Under the pieces are notes generated by a model that did not search any database, was not told the origin of the DNA, and saw only the letters and a list, made by a program, of their open reading frames with translations. A stretch of DNA of 64,000 bases from contig NZ_AP019632.1 of assembly GCF_007035645.1 (NCBI RefSeq), forward strand, positions 1,488,001-1,552,000, written 5' to 3'. The DNA is from Enterobacter asburiae (lineage in GTDB: Bacteria; Pseudomonadota; Gammaproteobacteria; Enterobacterales; Enterobacteriaceae). Position 1 is the first letter of the stretch. Each line of letters begins with the position of its first letter. Shown here one piece after another: positions 49,801 through 57,645 of the stretch. The position numbers and the translations under genes were made by a program.

Positions 49801-50137
49801 GGAGCAATTTGCGCAGCAATAGCGCGCCGGTAAAGGCTTCAACCACGTTAATCGAGGTGTAGGTGAGGCTTATCGATCCCCACGAAAAGAGCATCCAGGT
49901 GGCCAGAATATTGCCGAACGAACAGGCCAGGGCGATTCCCGGCCACATTTTTCCTGCATGGCGATAAAACGCCACCATCATAATGGCGGTAGGGAACCAG
50001 AGCGGGGCCAGCAGGGTGCCGAACCGGGTAAGCTCCAGGGAAAATAAGGTAAAGATAAAGGTGACCAGGCCCAGACAGACAAGTCGTATTAAAGGATGTG
50101 GGGTGGTAACCAAAACCCGCTGGTATTGTTTATTCAT
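46808..50137 (-). CDS. dgcE: Diguanylate cyclase DgcE (YegE)
   Basis: A 1109-residue membrane protein (E. coli 1105). The order is MASE1 membrane sensor (about residues 10-290), three PAS/PAC domains (about 295-670), a GGDEF domain and a C-terminal EAL-like domain. The GGDEF motif is intact at 761-765, and R752-SS-D755 is an inhibitory I-site five residues before it. The EAL domain lacks the EAL signature and the usual catalytic acids (MKTIAGPCNQ in place of the EGVE motif), so it should make, not break, cyclic-di-GMP. In E. coli it feeds the MlrA/csgD curli cascade. ATG 50137 (MNKQYQRVL) is chosen by homology. Confidence 0.94.
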   Translation of the reverse strand: MNKQYQRVLVTTPHPLIRLVCLGLVTFIFTLFSLELTRFGTLLAPLWFPTAIMMVAFYRHAGKMWPGIALACSFGNILATWMLFSWGSISLTYTSINVVEAFTGALLLRKLLPWYNPLQNLNDWIRVAIGSAVIPPLVGGLLVSLLAPGPEPLRNFFVWVLSEAIGALAVVPLGLLFKPHYLLRHRDPRLLLETLTTLAVTLALSWAAITWLPWPFTCVIVLLMWSAVRLPRMEAFLVFLVTVMVVSLMIARNPVALTTQHVGAMLNAPWLPFLMLLLPANVMTMVMYAFRAERKHITESEERFRNAMEYSAIGMALVSIEGKWLQANKALCNFLGYSQTELQSLTFQQLTWPEDLHTDLEQLEQLVNGDINTYTLEKRYYTRDGEVVWALLAVSVVRHADGSPLYFIAQIEDINDLKQTEWVNKRLMERITLANEAGGIGIWEWDLEPDIISWDKRMFELYEIPPHIKPTWQLWHDTMLPEDRAHAEQVLRDSLISRLPFKLEFRIRVKEGVRHIRSLANRVLNKQGEVERLLGINMDMTEVKQLNEALFQEKERLHITLDSIGEAVLCTDINMNVTFMNPVAEKMSGWLQTEAIGQPILKVLHITFGEKGPLMENIHSGDMSRSDIDQDVVLNCRTGGNFDIHYSITPLSTLDGQNIGSVIVIQDVTESRKMLRQLSYSASHDALTHLANRVSFENHLKRLLQTVRETRQRHALVFIDLDRFKAVNDTAGHAAGDALLRELSSLMLTMLRSSDVLARLGGDEFGLLLPDCNIESARYIAGRLIHTINDYHFMWEGRLHRIGASAGITLIDENNHQASEVMSQADIACYASKNSGRGMVTVYEPQQERDHNTRSMMSLDEQWHMIKDNHLMMIARSVASPRIPESSNFWLLSLRLWTSQGEVQEEHAFRSGLAEPELLHALDRRIFNEFFRASAAQVASKGMGVALPLSEAGLASVTLVDELLDLLDKSPMPGRLLHLVIPADVVCSPDKNLQRSLQKLRQAGCRVIFSQVGRDMNVFTHLTANMADYLMLDAEVVSNVYGNLMDEMMVTIVQGHAQRLGMKTIAGPCNQPIMMDTLSGIGIDFIYGDTIAEPQPLDLLLNTSYFAIN

Positions 50138-50480
50138 TACCGCTTTATCCAGAGACGCCATGCCGTCAGGGAAGATGTCCGAACGCGTGAATTTGATAAT
50201 TTGGTTTATGCTAGTACAAACAATTTACAATTCATATGGTGACCGCTCAGAATTTGACACCACAGACTTATTAAATAGAGGCTCCGTGAAAAAAAACGGT
50301 TAAACGCTGAAAAAACGTTCATTTAAATTTCACTCAGGGAATAAGACGTCACTTTTCGGCCAGTCTCGCAGAACCTGTGCTTTCGACTGGTATCACGCCC
50401 GCGAAATCCCTATAATTGCCGCGTTTGACGCTCCGGCGTCGTCCTTCCTTAACATCCAGGTTAATCAGGTCGCTAAATTT
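50138..50480. promoter_or_regulatory. Divergent dgcE/udk promoter region
   Basis: A 343-bp gap. A TATAAT -10 element lies at 50411-50416, and a small hairpin GACGC-TCCG-GCGTC at 50427-50440 would stand at the 5' end of the udk leader. The left part, AT-rich around 50210-50330, should carry the dgcE promoter. I see no ORF worth naming. Confidence 0.5.
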
Positions 50481-51122
50481 ATGACTGATAAGTCTCATCA
50501 ATGCGTCATTATAGGCATCGCCGGCGCATCGGCTTCAGGTAAAAGTCTAATTGCCAGTACGCTTTATCGCGAACTGCGTGAACAAGTAGGTGATGAGCAT
50601 ATCGGCGTCATTCCCGAAGACAGCTATTACAAAGATCAATCCCATCTGTCGATGGAAGAGCGCGTCAAAACCAACTATGACCACCCAAATGCAATGGATC
50701 ACAGCTTGCTGTTCCAGCATTTAGAAGCGCTTAAGAGCGGCCAGGCGATTGAACTGCCCGTTTACAGTTACGTAGAACACACCCGCACCCGGGAAACCAT
50801 CCGCATCGAGCCGAAAAAGGTCATTATCCTTGAAGGCATCCTGTTGCTGACCGACGCCCGCCTGCGTGAATCCATGAACTTCTCGATTTTCGTCGATACC
50901 CCGCTGGATATCTGCCTGATGCGCCGCATCAAGCGTGACGTGAATGAACGCGGCCGTTCGATGGACTCCGTCATGGCGCAATATCAGAAAACGGTCCGCC
51001 CGATGTTCCTGCAGTTTATTGAGCCATCCAAACAATACGCCGATATCATCGTGCCGCGCGGGGGTAAAAACCGCATTGCTATTGATATCTTAAAAGCGAA
51101 AATCAGCCAGTTTTTTGAATAA
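50481..51122 (+). CDS. udk: Uridine kinase
   Basis: A 213-residue P-loop kinase that phosphorylates uridine and cytidine with GTP or ATP in pyrimidine salvage. The Walker A is GASASGKS near residue 14; PEDSYYKDQ and [18 protein letters not shown] are family motifs. Same length as E. coli Udk. Dcd follows 91 bp downstream, with a hairpin between. Confidence 0.96.
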   Translation: MTDKSHQCVIIGIAGASASGKSLIASTLYRELREQVGDEHIGVIPEDSYYKDQSHLSMEERVKTNYDHPNAMDHSLLFQHLEALKSGQAIELPVYSYVEHTRTRETIRIEPKKVIILEGILLLTDARLRESMNFSIFVDTPLDICLMRRIKRDVNERGRSMDSVMAQYQKTVRPMFLQFIEPSKQYADIIVPRGGKNRIAIDILKAKISQFFE

Positions 51123-51162
51123 CCCGCGTGAATTGTGTACCGTTCAGAGATAACCTGGTTTT

Positions 51163-51188
51163 ACCCTGAGCGCTTACCGCCTCAGGGT
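51163..51188 (+). other. Hairpin between udk and dcd
   Basis: Arms ACCCTGAG (51163-51170) and CTCAGGGT (51181-51188) pair perfectly around a 10-base loop. There is no T-run after it, so it is more likely a partial terminator or an mRNA-stability hairpin than a strong stop. The dcd ATG follows at 51214. Confidence 0.5.
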
Positions 51189-51213
51189 ACGATGCATGAA
51201 AGGAGAAAGTGGC

Positions 51214-51795
51214 ATGCGTCTTTGCGATCGCGATATTGAAGCCTGGCTGGATGAAGGCCGTTTGTCTATTACCCCGCGCCCACCCGTTGAGCGTATCAAT
51301 GGCGTGACCGTTGATGTCCGCCTGGGGAATAAATTCCGCACCTTTAGTGGCCACACTGCGCCGTTCATTGACCTCAGCGGGCCGAAGGACGAAGTCAGCG
51401 CCGCGCTCGATCGCGTGATGAGTGACGAAATCGTAATTGATGAAGGCGAAGCTTTTTATCTGCATCCGGGTGAACTGGCCCTGGCGGTGACGTTTGAATC
51501 CGTCACTCTGCCTCCGGACCTGGTCGGCTGGCTTGATGGTCGTTCTTCGCTGGCGCGACTGGGGCTGATGGTTCACGTGACCGCGCACCGTATCGATCCA
51601 GGCTGGTCGGGGCGTATCGTGCTGGAATTCTTCAATGCCGGTAAATTGCCGCTGGCGCTGCGTCCGGGCATGATGATCGGCGCGTTAAGCTTTGAACCGC
51701 TGTCAGGTCCGGCAGATCGTCCTTATAACCGTCGGCAGGACGCAAAATATCGCGACCAGCAGGGCGCGGTTGCCAGCCGTATTGATAAAGACTGA
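51214..51795 (+). CDS. dcd: dCTP deaminase
   Basis: A 193-residue homotrimeric deaminase that turns dCTP into dUTP, the main source of dUMP for thymidylate. [17 protein letters not shown] at the N-terminus and the active-site segments [23 protein letters not shown] around the middle are intact. ATG 51214 is chosen over an in-frame ATG six codons upstream, giving the E. coli length; both follow GGAG-type boxes. asmA follows in 22 bp. Confidence 0.96.
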   Translation: MRLCDRDIEAWLDEGRLSITPRPPVERINGVTVDVRLGNKFRTFSGHTAPFIDLSGPKDEVSAALDRVMSDEIVIDEGEAFYLHPGELALAVTFESVTLPPDLVGWLDGRSSLARLGLMVHVTAHRIDPGWSGRIVLEFFNAGKLPLALRPGMMIGALSFEPLSGPADRPYNRRQDAKYRDQQGAVASRIDKD

Positions 51796-51817
51796 TCGTT
51801 AGTCCATTGAGGATGCC

Positions 51818-53668
51818 ATGAGAAGAGTTCTGACGACGCTGATGATTTTGCTGGTGGTGCTGGTGGCTGGCCTTTCGGCGTTGGTTCTGCTGGTTAACCC
51901 CAACGATTTCCGCGCTTACATGGTGCGGCAGGTCGAGGTGCGCAGTGGTTATCAACTGAAGCTTGACGGGCCGCTGCGCTGGCACGTCTGGCCGCAGCTC
52001 AGCATTCTCTCTGGCCGCATGTCGCTCACGGCACCGGGGGCGTCCCAGCCGCTGGTGTCCGCAGACAACATGCGTCTCGATGTGGCGCTGATCCCGCTCA
52101 TTTCCCATCAGCTGCAGGTTAAGCAGGTGATGCTGAAAGGCGCGGTGATTCAGCTCACTCCGCAAACCGAAGCCGTGCGTGATGCCAGTGCGCCGGTTGC
52201 GCCGCGCGAAAATACCCTGCCTGATGAACCGTCCGATACCGGCTGGTCCTTTGATATCGGCAAGCTGAAAGTTGCCGACAGCGTGTTGGTTTTCCAGCAT
52301 GAGCACCAGGAGCAGGTGACCATTCGCAACATCAACCTGCAGATGGAACAGGATGCTCACCATCTTGCGTCGCTGGAATTTAGCGGGCGCGTGAACCGCG
52401 ATCAGCGCGATTTGACCCTGTCGCTGAATGCTAATGTGAACGCCTCGGACTACCCGCATCAGCTCACGGCCGACATCCAGCAGCTGAACTGGCAGCTGAC
52501 GGGTGCCGATCTCCCCACCCAGGGAATAACCGGGCAGGGAACGCTGAAGGCCGTGTGGCGCGAAGAGCAAAAGCAGCTCGAGCTGGATAATCTCAACCTG
52601 CAGGCAAATGACAGTAGCCTGAAGGGGCAGGCGAGCGTCACGCTCGAAGAGAAGCCGAAGTGGGTGCTGAATCTGCAGTTTGACAAGCTCAATCTGGAAA
52701 ACCTGCTGCCGCCTCTGCCGGCCAGCGCCACGGACAACGATGCCACCCAGACGGGGCAAAGCCAGGCACCGGCATCACGTCCGGTTATCTCGTCTAATCT
52801 CGATCAGCCTGACTATAACGCTCTGCGCGGATTCACGGCGGATATTCTGCTGAAAGCCAATAGCCTGCGCTGGCGCGGCATTGATTTTACCGACGTGAGC
52901 AGCCAGATGTTTAACCATAACGGTTTGCTGGTGATCTCCGAACTGAGCGGGAAGATGGGCGCAGGAAACCTCTCGCTGCCCGGCACGCTGGATGTCCGTA
53001 AAGACGTTGCCAGCGCCGAATTCCAGCCGCGTCTCGACAACGTTGAGATAGGCACCATCCTGAACGCCTTTAACTATCCGATATCCCTGACGGGGCAGTT
53101 GACGCTCGCGGGTGACTTCTCAGGCACGAAAATTGATGCCGATGCTTTCCGCCGCGAGTGGCAGGGGCAGGCGCATCTTGAACTGAAGAATTCCCGTATG
53201 GAAGGGCTTAACTTCCAGCAGCTGGTGCAGCAGGCGGTTGAGCGCAGCAGCGATGTGAAGGCCCAGGATAACTACGACAGCGCCACGCGCCTCGACAGCT
53301 TCACCGCGGACCTGACGCTGGACAACGGACAACTTACTCTCAACGGAATGCAGGGCGCCTCTTCACTTTTATCAATGACCGGTGAAGGTAAGCTGGATCT
53401 GGTGAAAGAGACGGCGGATACGCGCTTTAACGTGCGGGTACTTTCCGGCTGGCAGGGTGAAAGCAAGCTCATCGACTTCCTGAAAGAGACGCCGGTCCCG
53501 CTGACCGTATACGGCAAATGGCAGGCCCTGAATTACAGCCTGCAGGTGGATCAGATCCTGCGCAAGCATCTGCAGGATGAAGCGAAACGTCGGCTTAGCG
53601 GCTGGGCGGATCGTAATAAAGATTCACAGGATGGTAAGGATGTGAAGAAGCTGCTGGATAAGCTTTGA
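51818..53668 (+). CDS. asmA: AsmA-family envelope protein
   Basis: A 616-residue protein (E. coli 617) with a single N-terminal membrane helix (TTLMILLVVLVAGLSALVLL) and a large periplasmic part made of beta-strand repeats typical of AsmA and the bridge-like lipid-transfer proteins. It affects outer-membrane composition and, in E. coli, was found as a suppressor of OmpF assembly mutants. Close behind dcd, so probably in one transcript. A REP-like tract and a terminator follow. Confidence 0.93.
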   Translation: MRRVLTTLMILLVVLVAGLSALVLLVNPNDFRAYMVRQVEVRSGYQLKLDGPLRWHVWPQLSILSGRMSLTAPGASQPLVSADNMRLDVALIPLISHQLQVKQVMLKGAVIQLTPQTEAVRDASAPVAPRENTLPDEPSDTGWSFDIGKLKVADSVLVFQHEHQEQVTIRNINLQMEQDAHHLASLEFSGRVNRDQRDLTLSLNANVNASDYPHQLTADIQQLNWQLTGADLPTQGITGQGTLKAVWREEQKQLELDNLNLQANDSSLKGQASVTLEEKPKWVLNLQFDKLNLENLLPPLPASATDNDATQTGQSQAPASRPVISSNLDQPDYNALRGFTADILLKANSLRWRGIDFTDVSSQMFNHNGLLVISELSGKMGAGNLSLPGTLDVRKDVASAEFQPRLDNVEIGTILNAFNYPISLTGQLTLAGDFSGTKIDADAFRREWQGQAHLELKNSRMEGLNFQQLVQQAVERSSDVKAQDNYDSATRLDSFTADLTLDNGQLTLNGMQGASSLLSMTGEGKLDLVKETADTRFNVRVLSGWQGESKLIDFLKETPVPLTVYGKWQALNYSLQVDQILRKHLQDEAKRRLSGWADRNKDSQDGKDVKKLLDKL

Positions 53669-53678
53669 TGTCCGTTGC

Positions 53679-53735
53679 GCCGGGTGGCGTTGCGGCCTGA
53701 TGCCCTCACCCCGGCCCTCTCCCACGGGAGAGGGA
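53679..53735. repeat. REP-like half unit and CCCTCTCCC palindrome after asmA
   Basis: GCCGGGTGGCG (a half REP) is followed by CCTCACCCCGGCCCTCTCCC and its inverse GGGAGAGGG. It belongs to the repeat family seen at 28776, 44433 and 59825, and with the adjoining hairpin at 53746-53770 forms the same composite element as 44401-44466, in the other orientation. Confidence 0.7.
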
Positions 53736-53745
53736 GCAAACACTA

Positions 53746-53770
53746 AAAACGGCAACCGGGTTGCCGTTTT
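53746..53770. terminator. Bidirectional terminator between asmA and yegH
   Basis: Arms AAAACGGCAAC and GTTGCCGTTTT (53746-53756 and 53760-53770) enclose CGG, giving an A-run and a T-run. It lies 7 bp from the yegH stop codon and 77 bp from the asmA stop, so it can end both transcripts. Confidence 0.85.
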
Positions 53771-53777
53771 GTTTTAC

Positions 53778-55361
53778 CTAAACCTCAAAATCCAGCTCTT
53801 CCTCATCCCGCAGCGGAATGAGCTGAACCTTCTGCACGCGATGGTTTTCAATCTGCAGCGTTTTGAGCAGATAGTCGCCCACCTGAACCTCTTCTCCCGG
53901 CTGCGGGATACGCTGCAAATACTCCATCAGCAGGCCGGCAATCGTGTGATATTCCCGTTTTTCATCCAGCGGCAGCGGCACGTATTGCACCAGGTCTTCC
54001 AGCGGCATGTGGCCGTTAGCCGTCCACGACCCGTCTGCGTTTTTCTGAATGTCATGGCGGGCGTCAATCTCATCCACCTCGTTAGGCAGATTACCGGCAA
54101 TGGTTTCCATGACGTCACTGAGCGTGACCAGTCCTTCCACCGAACCAAACTCATCCACCACAAAGGCAAAGTGCGTGCGCGCGTTACGGAATTGCTCAAG
54201 GGCGGAAAGCAGCGGTAGCCCCTCAGGGAAGACCAGCGGCTGGCGCACCAGAACGCGCAGGTTGAGCGCCTCGCCGTGAAGCTGCTGCTGGAGCAGGTCA
54301 ATAACGTGCACCACGCCCAGCAGCTCCTCTTCCTCTTCACCGCCGGTCACCACCACGCGGGTGTGCTGGTTTTTATCCAGCAGGGCGCGAATGTGCTCTT
54401 CTGGTGCCGTCAGGTCGATATGCTCAATGTCGTGCCGCGAGGTCATGATGCTGCTGACCGTCCGCTGATTCAGATTAAGCACCCGCTCGATCATCCGTCG
54501 TTCCTGCGGGTCGAAGATCGGCCCGTCGCTGCGATCGGCCAGCATGGCGGAGGATTCGGCATCCAGCTCCGCATCCTCTTTCTTACCGCTTAGCAGGCGC
54601 ATAACCGTGTCGGCCGTGCGCTGACGCAGGGTCTGATTCGCGGACAGGAAGCGGCGGCGGTTAAATATCGCCAGCTGGTTGAGCGCTTCAATCATGACGG
54701 AGAAGCCGATGGCGGCGTACAGGTAGCCTTTCGGAATATGGAAGCCAAAACCGTCGGCCACCAGGCTAAAGCCAATCATCAGCAGGAAGCTCAGGCAGAG
54801 GATCACGATAGTCGGGTGACTGTTCACAAAGCGGGTCAGCGCCTTGCTGGCCATCACCATCAGCGTTATGGCAATGATCACCGCGGCCATCATCACCACA
54901 AGGTGGTCGACCATCCCGACGGCGGTGATCACCGAGTCGAGGGAGAAGACCGCATCCAGTACCACGATTTGCGCCACCACCGGCCAGAATTTCGCTCCGC
55001 GGCGCTGGGTTGGATTCTCGCTGTCTTTGCCCTCCAGCCGCTCGTTGAGCTCCACCGTGGCTTTGAACAGCAGGAACAACCCGCCGAAGAGCATGATCAG
55101 ATCGCGGGCGCTGAAACTCAGGCCGTGAATGGAGAACAGAGGCTGAGTGAGCGTCACCAGCCAGGAGATAGAGGCCAGCAGCAGTAAACGCATCACCATC
55201 GCCAGCATCAGACCCGTCACGCGCGCGCGGTCGCGCTGGGAAGGGGGCAGTTTTTCAGCGAGGATGGCGATAAAGACCAGATTATCAATCCCGAGCACCA
55301 GCTCGATGACGACCAGCGTAACCAGCCCGGCCCAGATTGAGGGATCGGCAATCCATTCCAT
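53778..55361 (-). CDS. yegH: TerC/CBS/CorC-domain inner-membrane protein YegH
   Basis: A 527-residue protein. The N-terminal TerC domain (about residues 1-240) has seven or so membrane helices with conserved acids ([12 protein letters not shown]). Two CBS domains follow (about 305-420) and a C-terminal CorC_HlyC domain (about 435-520). It may be involved in metal ion transport or exoprotein homeostasis, but the role is unproved. ATG 55361 ([12 protein letters not shown]) matches E. coli YegH. The promoter lies in the wza leader gap. Confidence 0.9.
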   Translation of the reverse strand: MEWIADPSIWAGLVTLVVIELVLGIDNLVFIAILAEKLPPSQRDRARVTGLMLAMVMRLLLLASISWLVTLTQPLFSIHGLSFSARDLIMLFGGLFLLFKATVELNERLEGKDSENPTQRRGAKFWPVVAQIVVLDAVFSLDSVITAVGMVDHLVVMMAAVIIAITLMVMASKALTRFVNSHPTIVILCLSFLLMIGFSLVADGFGFHIPKGYLYAAIGFSVMIEALNQLAIFNRRRFLSANQTLRQRTADTVMRLLSGKKEDAELDAESSAMLADRSDGPIFDPQERRMIERVLNLNQRTVSSIMTSRHDIEHIDLTAPEEHIRALLDKNQHTRVVVTGGEEEEELLGVVHVIDLLQQQLHGEALNLRVLVRQPLVFPEGLPLLSALEQFRNARTHFAFVVDEFGSVEGLVTLSDVMETIAGNLPNEVDEIDARHDIQKNADGSWTANGHMPLEDLVQYVPLPLDEKREYHTIAGLLMEYLQRIPQPGEEVQVGDYLLKTLQIENHRVQKVQLIPLRDEEELDFEV

Positions 55362-55582
55362 AGTAATAGCAATACCTTCTGTTATATGACAAATGTCACA
55401 CTTCGATCATGGATAAAGCTGGGGGAAATTGCAATGCCGGGCTGAGATTTCTCTTAATACGACGGGTAAAAAAGAGAGCATTCTCAATAGGGTGTAAATA
55501 AGCGAAATACGTATATTTAATTACAAGAAATGCATTTTAGGATATATCGCAGGTGATGATTTTTACTCTCATTTTGTCAATA

Positions 55583-55596
55583 TAAAGAAATTCCTA
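55583..55596 (+). promoter_or_regulatory. RcsAB box of the colanic acid promoter
   Basis: TAAAGAAATTCCTA differs at one base from the E. coli wza RcsAB box TAAAGAAACTCCTA as I recall it. It predicts activation of wza and the wca genes by RcsB with RcsA. No equivalent site was found before gfcE at 12050. Confidence 0.85.
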
Positions 55597-55837
55597 AAAG
55601 GTCAAAAATTTGCTCTTAATATTAATCTTAAAAACCGATATTAGGACGGTTGTCTCCTTGCCTGCTATTAGGTTAGCTGCAACAATTCTCCCAGCATCAA
55701 ATGTTAAATCTCGGTGTTGCTATTAATGTTCGGTCTTCAGGGATGGTTATTCATTATCCGTCGGGTTTCTCAAGCGACTGATATATTTCCAGAAGACCTT
55801 GCTCAAGAGGGTGTCTATCCATAACACATTGTTTAGT

Positions 55838-55875
55838 CAGTGGATTGGTAACTGAAAGCCAAGGGCGGTAGCGTG
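55838..55875 (+). promoter_or_regulatory. JUMPstart with ops element (RfaH recruitment)
   Basis: The 38-bp element runs from CAGTGGATTGGTAACTG to the ops core GGCGGTAGCGTG at 55864-55875, exact to the ops consensus. It recruits RfaH to the paused polymerase so that the long operon is fully transcribed. It lies about 180 bp before the wza ATG. Confidence 0.9.
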
Positions 55876-56053
55876 CCTGAAAGCGTGTGAATCAGCCTCG
55901 ATTATTCTGTCAATAGCCAATGGATGAATAAGCTTTTTTTAGGACTGATGCCAGTTATATTTCTATTTGATTAACTGCATGCTGAAACCCAATACGACTC
56001 GAGCTTATTTAAATTGCACAGGATAATTACTCTGCCAAAGTGATAAATAATCA

Positions 56054-57193
56054 ATGATGAAATCCAAAATGAAATTGATGCCATTATTGGTGTCTGTGAC
56101 CTTGATGAGTGGTTGCACGGTCTTTCCCGGCAGCAATATGTCAACAATGGGTAAGGATGTGATCAAGCAACAGGATGCCGATTTTGATCTCGACAAAATG
56201 GTGAATGTTTATCCACTTACGCCTCGTCTGGTCGAACAATTACGTCCACGTCCGAATGTTGCCCAGCCGAATATGTCGCTGGACCAGGAAATTGCGTCCT
56301 ACCAGTACCGCGTGGGGCCGGGTGACGTGATCAACGTGACCGTCTGGGACCACCCTGAACTGACCACGCCAGCGGGCCAGTACCGTAGCTCAAGCGACAC
56401 CGGTAACTGGGTGCAGTCAGATGGCACCATGTTCTATCCCTACATTGGTAAAGTCCATGTTGCAGGGAAAACGCTTGCCGAGATCCGTAGTGATATTACC
56501 GGCCGCTTAGCGCAGTACATCGCCGATCCGCAGGTGGACGTTAATATCGCCGCATTCCGCTCGCAAAAAGCCTATATCTCCGGCCAGGTGAACAAATCCG
56601 GCCAGCAGGCCATCACCAACGTTCCTCTGACCGTCCTGGATGCCATCAACGCCGCAGGCGGGTTAACCGACGGCGCCGACTGGCGCAACGTGGTGCTCAC
56701 CCACAACGGGAAGGAGCAGCGTATTTCGCTGCAGGCGCTGATGCAAAACGGCGATCTGACACAGAACCGCCTGCTCTATCCGGGCGACATCCTCTACGTG
56801 CCGCGCAATGACGATCTGAAAGTCTTCGTGATGGGTGAAGTGAAGAAACAGAGCACCCTCAAAATGGACTTCAGCGGTATGACGCTGACCGAAGCGCTGG
56901 GCAATGCTGAAGGTATCGATCTGACGACCTCTAACGCGACCGGTATCTTCGTTATCCGTCCGCTGAAAGGTGAGGGCAGTGCGAAAGGCAAGATTGCCAA
57001 CATCTACCAGCTGGATATGTCCGATGCGACCTCTCTGGTGATGGCAACGGAGTTCCGTCTCCAGCCATACGATGTGGTGTATGTCACCACCGCGCCGGTT
57101 GCCCGCTGGAACCGTCTGATCAACCAGTTGCTGCCAACCATCAGTGGCGTTCGCTACATGACGGATACGGCGCGCGACATTCATACCTGGTAA
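56054..57193 (+). CDS. wza: Colanic acid outer-membrane exporter Wza
   Basis: A 379-residue outer-membrane lipoprotein (E. coli Wza 379). The lipobox LMSGC puts the lipid on Cys21. The Poly_export domain ([20 protein letters not shown]), the SLBB domains ([39 protein letters not shown]) and the C-terminal helix that lines the octameric pore are visible. Two adjacent ATGs (56054, 56057) are possible. First gene of wza-wzb-wzc-wca; RcsAB and RfaH signals lie upstream. Confidence 0.95.
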   Translation: MMKSKMKLMPLLVSVTLMSGCTVFPGSNMSTMGKDVIKQQDADFDLDKMVNVYPLTPRLVEQLRPRPNVAQPNMSLDQEIASYQYRVGPGDVINVTVWDHPELTTPAGQYRSSSDTGNWVQSDGTMFYPYIGKVHVAGKTLAEIRSDITGRLAQYIADPQVDVNIAAFRSQKAYISGQVNKSGQQAITNVPLTVLDAINAAGGLTDGADWRNVVLTHNGKEQRISLQALMQNGDLTQNRLLYPGDILYVPRNDDLKVFVMGEVKKQSTLKMDFSGMTLTEALGNAEGIDLTTSNATGIFVIRPLKGEGSAKGKIANIYQLDMSDATSLVMATEFRLQPYDVVYVTTAPVARWNRLINQLLPTISGVRYMTDTARDIHTW

Positions 57194-57199
57194 TCCGCG

Positions 57200-57643
57200 A
57201 TGTTTAACAAAATTCTGGTGGTATGCGTGGGGAACATTTGCCGTTCCCCTACGGCTGAACGGTTGTTGAAACACTACCAGCCCGAACTGACCGTTGATTC
57301 GGCAGGGCTGGGTGCACTGGTCGGTAAAGGTGCCGATGAGCGCGCAACGAGCGTGGCGCGGGATCATCACCTCTCTCTCGACGGCCACGTGGCCCGCCAG
57401 GTCACTGGCCGCATGTGCCGGGAGTATGACCTGATCCTGACGATGGAAAAACGCCATATTCATGCGCTGTGCGATATCGCTCCGGAGATGCGCGGCAAGG
57501 TGATGCTGTTTGGTCACTGGGACAATGAACGTGAAATCCCCGATCCGTATCGCAAAAGCCATGAGGCCTTTGAGGCGGTTTACACCTTACTTGACCAGTC
57601 TGCCCAACAGTGGGCGCAGGCACTGAAAGTTCAGCAGGGATAA
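57200..57643 (+). CDS. wzb: Protein-tyrosine phosphatase Wzb
   Basis: A 147-residue low-molecular-weight phosphatase that removes phosphates from Wzc. The P-loop C9-VGNIC-R15-S16 and the acid loop EIPDPYRKS are intact. Gap of 6 bp after wza and 2 bp before wzc, so the three are tightly coupled. Confidence 0.95.
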   Translation: MFNKILVVCVGNICRSPTAERLLKHYQPELTVDSAGLGALVGKGADERATSVARDHHLSLDGHVARQVTGRMCREYDLILTMEKRHIHALCDIAPEMRGKVMLFGHWDNEREIPDPYRKSHEAFEAVYTLLDQSAQQWAQALKVQQG

Positions 57644-57645
57644 CA

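Larger units (their letters stand above)
55362..56053. promoter_or_regulatory. Regulatory region upstream of wza
   Basis: A 692-bp gap, AT-rich, between the divergent genes yegH and wza. It contains an RcsAB box at 55583-55596 and a JUMPstart/ops element at 55838-55875 (both listed). No supported ORF was seen. The long untranslated leader is usual for colanic acid and other surface polysaccharide operons. Confidence 0.8.
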
